A stretch of 9,873 bases of DNA from Acidobacteriota bacterium (lineage in GTDB: Bacteria; Acidobacteriota; Terriglobia; Terriglobales; SCQP01): the NCBI GenBank assembly GCA_021818645.1, contig JAKATS010000008.1, forward strand, positions 1 through 9,873, in the 5' to 3' direction. Positions within the stretch are counted from its first letter, which is position 1. Each line of letters starts with the position of its first letter. A program made the translations under genes and the position numbers. Below the pieces are notes generated by a model that had not been told where the DNA came from, did not search any database, and saw only the letters and a list, made by a program, of their open reading frames with translations. Shown here piece after piece: positions 6,455-9,873 of the stretch.

Positions 6455-9394
6455 GACCGGTTTTCCGGCCGCCGCCAGCGCTTGCCGCGCTTCGGATGCG
6501 ATGGCCTGCAGTTGCTGTCCCGCCTGGGCCATCTGTCCCTGAGCTGTATCCTGCTGGTACTGCTGCAAATGTCCGGCAATGGATTCCAGCACCGAGGCCG
6601 GCACCATGCCGGTGATGATGACAGGCGCCGGCGCGGCCGAAGTTGTGGGTAACGTCCGGGTCGCGGTTCCCGCCGCATTGCCGGCCTGCGCCAGCAGCGC
6701 GATGCCTTCCGGCAAATTATCGCTGTAGACCAGCCGGTTGCCGACCGCCAGCACCACTTTTTTCAGCTCCGGCAGGCGCGCCTGCGTGGCCTGGATATAA
6801 ATCGGTTCAATGTAAACAAAGGTGTGGTCAACCGGCAGCACCAGCGTGGTGCCGCGGATCACCCGGCTGCCTTGCTGGTTCCACAGGCTCAGATCTTTGC
6901 TGATGCGGCGGTTCTGGTCAATCCGGCTCTCGATCTGCAGCGGCCCATAGACCAGTTTTTCCTTGGGCAGGCGGTAAAACAGGATTTGCCCGTAATGCCG
7001 CGGATCGCAGCGCGCTGCGACCCAGGCGATCAGGTTGTCGCGATGGTGGCTGGTGAAAGGCAGCATCAGCACAAACTCGGCATGCGGCGGCGCCGCGGCC
7101 GGGGCGGCGGCGCGTTGCGCCCCGCCCGTTTTCCCCGCCGGCGCCGGGGTCGCGGGTTTTCCGTTCTGATGCCGCGGCAGTTGCATCATTACGTAATAGG
7201 GATTGGTAATCTGGGTCTGCCCCTGCTGCACCACCTGCTTGGCAATATCCCACTGATCTTCCTTGTTATAGAAAACCTGCGGGTCGGTCATGTGATACAG
7301 ACGATAAATCTGCGCCTGGGCGTCGAACATCAGTTCGGGATAACGTATATGCCGCAGCAGGTCCTTCGGCATCGCCGAACGAGGCAGAAAAAGCTGCGGA
7401 AAAACGCTGCGATAGGATGCGAGCACCGGGTCGCGTGAATCAAACACATAAAAATGCACCGTGCCGTTGTACGCATCCACGGTGGCCTTCACGCTGTTGC
7501 GAATATAGTTGATCTGGCGGCCGTTAAAATCCATTGGCTCGGAATAGGGATTTCGATTCGAGGTGGTATAGGCATCCAGCATCCAGAACAGCCGGCCCTG
7601 CCGGTTGATGACCAGATAAGGATCGGGATCGAAATGCAGAAACGGCGCCAGCCGCTTCACCCGCCGCATGATCTGCCGGTGCAGCAGCATCTTCGAGGAG
7701 GGGGTCAGATAGCTGGTCAGCAGTATGTTCGTATCGTTTTCATAGATCGCCGCCGCCAGCCGCATCAGGCCGCCGATCTTGAATCCGCCGCTGCCGTGGT
7801 AGGTGTTGTAGGCGTTCTCTTCGCCTTTGGGGTAATTGAACTCCGGCTGCGTGGTATCCACGAACACCCAGTCGTCGGACTGCTCGCCGTAATAAATCTC
7901 AGGCTGGCTCAGCCGGAAACGCGGAATCGAGGTTTCCGTCGGGGCATTTTTCAGTATCAGCCGGGGCTCGCCCTCCTGGCTGGCCTGATTGACCAGCCCG
8001 GCTACCGCGCCATAGCCGTGTGTATATTGCAGATGCAGGTTCACCCAGGTATGTGCCGACTGGGGCAGCAGCGAGGTATTCAGGCTGCGGGCTGCGATCA
8101 GCACCTGCCGCTTTTGCCCGTTGATGCGATAGCGGTCCACATCCACGTCGGGAAAGTCATAATAAGGCCGCAGCGCCTGCAATTGCGTGATGTTGTCCTG
8201 AAACGGCCGCCAATCCCAGAGCCGGATGTTATCGGCGGTGTCGGGATAATTCGCCAGGTTTACGGATTGCTCATCGGCGGGAATAAAACGTTTTTCCCGG
8301 GAGTTCTGCTCGATCGCATAGGCCATGCGCGTGGCCTTTATATGGTTGGCGATATAGGGCCGCTCCAGCGTCATCTCATTGGGGCTCACATAAATCGAGC
8401 GCACCGCGGCTTCAAGCAGCGGCGGCACAATCAGCGTCAGCGCAAACACCCCTCCGGCCACCGGCGCCAGCCACGCCGGCCGGATCCCCAGCCAGCCTCG
8501 CGGTCCGTGCCCGCCGCGTGCGCTGATCAGCAGCAGCGCCAGCCCGAGCGCCGCTGCAATCTGCACCCATAGCAGCGGCAGCCCGATGTGCACATCCACA
8601 AAGTCGGCGCCATAAAGAAAGCGATGACTATGGAACAGCAGTTGATAACGGTTGAAAAAGGCATTGATGGCGAACAGCACCAGCAGCAGCGCCGCGCCCA
8701 GCCGGATCAGCCCGCTGAAGTCGGGCATCTGGCTTGCGTCCATCACCCGCGGCGGCATGGTGTAGCCGCGGGCCTGCGCCTCCAGCCGCTCGCGCAGCTC
8801 GCGCATGCGCTCGGCCGAGGCGTGCATCGCCAGCGTGGCCCCATACAGCAGCAGCCCCAGCACCAGCACAAATCCGGCCCAGCCCAGCAGCATTTCATAA
8901 AAGGGCAGCCGGAACATATAAAATCCCAGGCTGCGGCCGAAAATCGGATCGCGATAAACGCCCGCCGTGTGATTGCCCAGCCAAAGCGCGATGGTCCAGG
9001 GATTGATCAGGCTGATCGCCATGAAAATGGCCAGCAGGATCGCCGCCAGGTGGCCCAGCCAGTTGAAAATCCGCGTCTGGCTGAGCGGGTTTTGATTGCG
9101 CCGCCGGCCCAGCCGGAAGGCGGTGATCAACACCGCCATGCCCGCCAGCGCCGCCGCCGTCCGGGGCAGCCACTCGATGCGAATCAGCATCCAGAAAGTT
9201 CGCGTCTGCCCCAACTCGCCCCACCAGGCCAGGTTGATCAGAAATTTAGAGCCTTCAATCAGCACATACAGGACCGCCAGCGCCAGTCCGGCATCGCGCA
9301 GCAATACCACGGGATCGTAGCCTCTGCGCCGTTTCGCCCACTGCACATGCAGAAACACCGCGGCTGCGGTGATAAAAAATAACACGTTCACCAT
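6446..9394 (-). CDS. UPF0182 (COG1615) family integral membrane protein
   Basis: This 982-residue protein is typical in length for UPF0182. The N-terminal third is membranous, with hydrophobic stretches near residues 3-19, 32-53, 78-94, 112-132, 168-190, 229-247, 272-291 and 308-330. A large soluble part follows. It begins with the family signature around 337-360 (SPNEMTLERPYIANHIKATR) and later has YGEQSDDWVFVDT, EFVLMLPFTSHHRDNLIAWVA (773 onward), YGPLQIESRIDQ and LWNQQGSRVIRG, all strongly conserved in the family. An Ala/Pro-rich linker (741-772) interrupts the conserved part. The last 40 residues are Gln/Ala-rich and likely helical. The function of the family is unknown, and the membrane location is inferred from the segments. 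The ATG at 9394 has GGGAA 9 bases upstream, and an in-frame TGA lies eight codons before it. It follows aroE at 165 bases and may be transcribed with it. Confidence 0.93.
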   Translation of the reverse strand: MVNVLFFITAAAVFLHVQWAKRRRGYDPVVLLRDAGLALAVLYVLIEGSKFLINLAWWGELGQTRTFWMLIRIEWLPRTAAALAGMAVLITAFRLGRRRNQNPLSQTRIFNWLGHLAAILLAIFMAISLINPWTIALWLGNHTAGVYRDPIFGRSLGFYMFRLPFYEMLLGWAGFVLVLGLLLYGATLAMHASAERMRELRERLEAQARGYTMPPRVMDASQMPDFSGLIRLGAALLLVLFAINAFFNRYQLLFHSHRFLYGADFVDVHIGLPLLWVQIAAALGLALLLISARGGHGPRGWLGIRPAWLAPVAGGVFALTLIVPPLLEAAVRSIYVSPNEMTLERPYIANHIKATRMAYAIEQNSREKRFIPADEQSVNLANYPDTADNIRLWDWRPFQDNITQLQALRPYYDFPDVDVDRYRINGQKRQVLIAARSLNTSLLPQSAHTWVNLHLQYTHGYGAVAGLVNQASQEGEPRLILKNAPTETSIPRFRLSQPEIYYGEQSDDWVFVDTTQPEFNYPKGEENAYNTYHGSGGFKIGGLMRLAAAIYENDTNILLTSYLTPSSKMLLHRQIMRRVKRLAPFLHFDPDPYLVINRQGRLFWMLDAYTTSNRNPYSEPMDFNGRQINYIRNSVKATVDAYNGTVHFYVFDSRDPVLASYRSVFPQLFLPRSAMPKDLLRHIRYPELMFDAQAQIYRLYHMTDPQVFYNKEDQWDIAKQVVQQGQTQITNPYYVMMQLPRHQNGKPATPAPAGKTGGAQRAAAPAAAPPHAEFVLMLPFTSHHRDNLIAWVAARCDPRHYGQILFYRLPKEKLVYGPLQIESRIDQNRRISKDLSLWNQQGSRVIRGTTLVLPVDHTFVYIEPIYIQATQARLPELKKVVLAVGNRLVYSDNLPEGIALLAQAGNAAGTATRTLPTTSAAPAPVIITGMVPASVLESIAGHLQQYQQDTAQGQMAQAGQQLQAIASEARQALAAAGKPVKK

Positions 9395-9559
9395 AAAAAT
9401 TGATTCCCGGCGCGGTCAGGCCTCTGCAGCCAGTTCAACTCTCTTTACCGCGGCTGTCATTATGCGCTTATTGCGCGGCTCATGTATGGGTTCAGCCGGA
9501 CATTCCTGCGCGGCGAGCCGGCCTGTCGGAGGTGAACGATGCGCCCGCCTTCGGCTGTT

Positions 9560-9873
9560 TCACTTCTCATTTTTTCGCATCTTTTCTTCTTCTTCCAGCC
9601 AGCTTATGACCGCATGCCGCATCTCGGCCACCGGCGCCGGTTTTCCGGTCCAGATCTGGAACTGCCGCGCGCCTTGCGCAATAAACATTTCCACACCGGA
9701 AATCACCTGCGCGCCGGCCGCCTGGGCCAGGCGCAGCAGCTCGGTTTGCATGGGGTTGTAAATCAGGTCGAAGACGATGGCGGCGCGAATTTCATCCGGC
9801 TTGAGCGGCGACTGTTTTACCTCGGGCCACATGCCGACCGGCGTGGCATTGATGATCACGTCAAACAGCAGCT
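9560..9873 (-). CDS. aroE: Shikimate dehydrogenase, C-terminal part (5' end cut by window edge)
   Basis: The last 103 residues of the gene are visible; the start lies beyond the right edge. DVIINATPVGMWP is the end of the NADP-binding Rossmann domain of shikimate dehydrogenase. VFDLIYNPMQTELLRLAQAAG and then VISGVEMFIAQGARQFQIWTG are its C-terminal signature, including the Gln that contacts shikimate in characterised enzymes. The enzyme reduces 3-dehydroshikimate to shikimate in aromatic amino acid synthesis. The tail ends in a charged run (EEEEKMRKNEK). Whether this is a stand-alone AroE or the C-terminal half of an AroD-AroE fusion cannot be told from the fragment. It reads in the same direction as the UPF0182 gene downstream. 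Confidence 0.92.
   Translation of the reverse strand, partial: LLFDVIINATPVGMWPEVKQSPLKPDEIRAAIVFDLIYNPMQTELLRLAQAAGAQVISGVEMFIAQGARQFQIWTGKPAPVAEMRHAVISWLEEEEKMRKNEK

Noticed and set aside
7454..8572. Long plus-strand open frame of 372 codons.
   Set aside because: It lies wholly antisense to the UPF0182 gene, whose protein is clearly conserved over this region. The translation has no domain pattern and reflects third-position GC bias.
9395..9559. Possible promoter, terminator or small RNA between aroE and the UPF0182 gene.
   Set aside because: I found only a weak 5-base GCCGG/CCGGC repeat with a long loop, no T-run, and no -35/-10 pair with acceptable spacing.
9528..9873. Plus-strand open frame starting at ATG 9539 with a strong GGAGG 6 bases before it and a hydrophobic start (VSLLIFSHLFFFF), open to the right edge.
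   Set aside because: It is entirely antisense to the well-supported aroE coding region apart from its first few codons, and beyond the start the translation is Arg/Gln/His-rich with no recognisable family. The hydrophobic stretch is the complement of the Glu/Lys-rich AroE tail.
1..9873. CRISPR arrays, tRNA or rRNA genes, insertion sequences, phage or toxin-antitoxin genes.
   Set aside because: No regularly spaced repeats, RNA-gene motifs, transposase motifs or terminal inverted repeats were seen. Nearly all sequence is accounted for by conserved genes with uniform base composition.

Overview
The window is GC-rich and bacterial, and it is packed with genes. It suggests a Gram-negative, plant- or soil-associated heterotroph. 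The evidence is a Tat-type export signal on a plant-polysaccharide-type glycosidase, a catabolic operon for hydroxyproline, and a UPF0182 membrane protein. Acidobacteriota would fit, but that is a guess from gene content; no rRNA or clear marker is present.

Left half, minus strand (about 1-5543): one tightly packed operon reading right to left. The order is hydroxyproline 2-epimerase (lhpA type), FAD amine-oxidase-like subunit (lhpB type), small [2Fe-2S] subunit (lhpF type), FAD/NAD oxidoreductase subunit with a BFD-like cluster domain (lhpE type), DapA-family pyrroline-hydroxycarboxylate deaminase (lhpC type), then the N-terminal 313 residues of a Tat-exported GH127/DUF1680 beta-L-arabinofuranosidase-like enzyme running off the left edge. 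The first five genes overlap their neighbours by 4 to about 26 bases. The glycosidase follows after 19 bases with its own ribosome binding site. Together they would epimerise trans-4-hydroxy-L-proline to the cis-D form, oxidise it to the pyrroline, and deaminate that to alpha-ketoglutarate semialdehyde. The glycosidase joins this to removal of L-arabinofuranose, the sugar that plants attach to hydroxyproline in extensins.

Centre (5544-5620): a short AT-rich divergent control region between lhpA and yggS. It holds a perfect 15-base palindrome, a good -35/-10 pair for the operon and a -10-like box for yggS. Both predicted transcripts would start at or within a few bases of the ATG.

Right half: yggS (PLP-homeostasis protein) on the plus strand converges with a 982-residue UPF0182 multi-span membrane protein on the minus strand. 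Upstream of that, also on the minus strand, lies the C-terminal end of shikimate dehydrogenase (aroE), cut by the right edge. These three look like ordinary housekeeping or uncharacterised genes with no visible link to hydroxyproline. The 165 bases between aroE and the UPF0182 gene (9395-9559) hold no gene or strong signal that I can support.
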